The notes beneath the pieces are model-generated. The model made no database searches and had not been told where the DNA came from. It was given only the letters and a program-made list of their open reading frames with translations. A DNA stretch of 6,788 nt from positions 1-6,788 of the forward strand of contig JAABTA010000051.1 in the NCBI GenBank assembly GCA_011390075.1. Reading direction: 5' to 3'. Positions 5,539 to 6,788 of this stretch are shown piece after piece; within the stretch, counting starts at the first letter, position 1, and each line of letters begins with the position of its first letter. Source of the DNA: Helicobacteraceae bacterium. Lineage in GTDB: Bacteria; Campylobacterota; Campylobacteria; Campylobacterales; SZUA-545. A program made the position numbers and the translations under genes.

Positions 5539-6788
5539 ATGCCAAAAAGAAAGCAGTTTTTATTAGACACTTCTGTCATTTTAGATGATCCACAAAATAT
5601 TTTGCATCTCTATCAAGATGGAAACAACAAGATAGCTGTTACAAATATTGTTTTAGCAGAACTTGATAAGAAAAAAGAGGGGCACACTGAGACATCATTT
5701 TTTGCAAGAGAGTTTTTTAGGCTTATTGCCAATGACAACGGCAAGGCTGTGACAAAGTGCCCTTTTATAGATGAGACCTTAAATGGAGACTTTATTCGCC
5801 AAATGAATCTTAAGTTTGATGGTGTGGATGTGCCCATCTATGTTATTTACAGACCAAAATACCATGAAGAACATGAGAGTAATGACTTTAAAATTGGAGA
5901 TATTGCCAAAGACTATAATCTCAAACTCATCACAAATGATATAGCCTTTAAAGTTCGCTCTCTTTCTCGTGGAATCGAGGTGGAGTCGCTCTACAAAGAT
6001 AGCGAAAAAAATCCTACAAAATATAAGTTTTTCCATACATTCAAGATTGACCCAGAAAAAGAGCTAGAGGATCTCAAAAAAAATAGTGAGTTTTTAGAGC
6101 TCCACGACTGGAACATGATAGAGCTAGATGAGACACTGGAAAATTCCGATATTGAAAGTGGTAAAAAACGCTTTGGACTCAAGGTGCATGGACAGTTTGA
6201 AGAGATTGATCTAGACGCAATCATACAGCAAACCAAGCCATATATTGCTCCTGTGAACTTAGAGCAAAAATTTTTCTACTCCATGCTTATTCACCCCACA
6301 AATCAACTAACAGTGTGCACGGGAAGCACAGGAAGCGGAAAAACACTTATGGCGCTCCAAGCTGGAATATATCTGCAAAAACAGGGATTGGTTGATGGGA
6401 TTATCTATATTAGAAATACCGTTACCTCAGTGGATAAAGAGGCAGAACTGGGATTTAGAAAAGGGGATCAAGAGCAAAAGTTGGGCTTTTTTATGTATCC
6501 GCTCTATGCCACCATTAACTTTACTATAGAAAAAATAAGAAATGATAGCTGGGATAATGCTCAAGAGTACACAGGAGAAGTTAACGGCATCGACAAAAAG
6601 GAAGCAACAGAAAAATTTATTGCCAATCATAATATAGAGATGATGGATATTGCCCACGCAAGAGGCACAACTATTAGCAGAAAATTTGTTATTTTTGATG
6701 AGGCACAAAATGTCTCAAATGCAACTCTAAAACTCATTGGAACAAGAATGGGCAAAGAGACTCGTATGGTTGTTCTTGGTGACTGGGG
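5539..6788 (+). CDS. PIN-PhoH family protein (PhoH2-like RNase/ATPase), 3' end outside window
   Basis: An open frame of 416 codons with no stop runs off the right edge. It begins with a PIN nuclease domain (about 5-150) with the four acidic positions of the family: Asp10 (LLDTSVIL), Glu41 (AELDKKK), Asp116 (NDFKIGDIA) and Asp134 (ITND). A linker region (about 150-240) precedes a PhoH-type P-loop ATPase with Walker A GSTGSGKT (262-269), ELGFRKGD (303-310) and Walker B FVIFDEAQN (383-391), followed by the sensor-like VVLGDW just before the window ends. PIN-PhoH proteins of this kind (mycobacterial PhoH2) are described as RNA-unwinding, ATP-dependent ribonucleases; that activity here is inferred. 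The ATG has GGAG at 5530-5533 with five bases of spacing and its own promoter. Compared with E. coli PhoH, there is an insertion of about 20 residues near 333-353. The gene is divergent from the chemotaxis unit and no functional link is evident. Confidence 0.93.
   Translation, partial: MPKRKQFLLDTSVILDDPQNILHLYQDGNNKIAVTNIVLAELDKKKEGHTETSFFAREFFRLIANDNGKAVTKCPFIDETLNGDFIRQMNLKFDGVDVPIYVIYRPKYHEEHESNDFKIGDIAKDYNLKLITNDIAFKVRSLSRGIEVESLYKDSEKNPTKYKFFHTFKIDPEKELEDLKKNSEFLELHDWNMIELDETLENSDIESGKKRFGLKVHGQFEEIDLDAIIQQTKPYIAPVNLEQKFFYSMLIHPTNQLTVCTGSTGSGKTLMALQAGIYLQKQGLVDGIIYIRNTVTSVDKEAELGFRKGDQEQKLGFFMYPLYATINFTIEKIRNDSWDNAQEYTGEVNGIDKKEATEKFIANHNIEMMDIAHARGTTISRKFVIFDEAQNVSNATLKLIGTRMGKETRMVVLGDW

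Noticed and set aside
5539..5990. PIN domain as a VapC toxin of a toxin-antitoxin pair
   Set aside because: The frame continues without a stop into a PhoH ATPase domain, and there is no antitoxin gene upstream, only a promoter region.
5613..6708. Minus-strand open frames of 74 to 93 codons across the PIN-PhoH gene
   Set aside because: They are antisense to the PIN and PhoH motifs, have no shared logic or ribosome binding sites that I can see, and are explained by the coding strand.

Overview
The window is chromosomal DNA from an AT-rich Gram-negative bacterium, most likely a member of the Campylobacterota (formerly Epsilonproteobacteria). I infer this from the rpsG-fusA order with no tuf gene after fusA, the dominance of AGA for arginine in fusA, the T/A-rich promoters, and a split Aer-type redox sensor (separate PAS protein plus membrane methyl-accepting protein) like CetA/CetB of Campylobacter. 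A free-living or marine genus of the Sulfurimonas/Sulfurovum/Arcobacter type is plausible, but the genus cannot be fixed from this sequence alone.

Layout. Positions 1-27 are the last codons of rpsG (ribosomal protein S7). A strong hairpin terminator follows, then an AT-rich leader and the complete fusA gene (elongation factor G, 143-2224, + strand). A long perfect inverted repeat at 2232-2268 separates fusA from a convergent three-gene unit on the minus strand. In transcription order this unit is an ATP-grasp ligase-like enzyme (5448 to 4273), an Aer/CetB-type PAS sensor (4253 to 3714) and a CetA-like methyl-accepting chemotaxis protein with a C-terminal CZB zinc-binding domain (3717 to 2278). 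The PAS and chemotaxis genes overlap by four bases (ATGA). The ATP-grasp stop lies 19 bases before the PAS start, so the three are probably co-transcribed. Divergent from this unit, across a compact AT-rich promoter region, a PIN-PhoH protein (probable RNase plus PhoH ATPase) starts at 5539 and runs off the right end of the window.

How the genes fit together. rpsG and fusA are translation housekeeping genes. The PAS and chemotaxis proteins together make a split version of Aer. The soluble PAS protein should bind a flavin and read redox or electron-transport state. It should pass the signal to the membrane protein, which has two transmembrane helices and almost no periplasmic part, and then to CheA/CheW. 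The CZB domain suggests a second cytoplasmic input (zinc or hypochlorous acid, as in other CZB receptors). The ATP-grasp gene at the head of the unit has no obvious role in taxis and is the least explained element. The PIN-PhoH protein is probably an independent RNA-metabolism gene. No mobile elements, CRISPR arrays, tRNA genes or prophage genes were seen. No intergenic stretch exceeds 300 bases; the longest is 115 bases (28-142).
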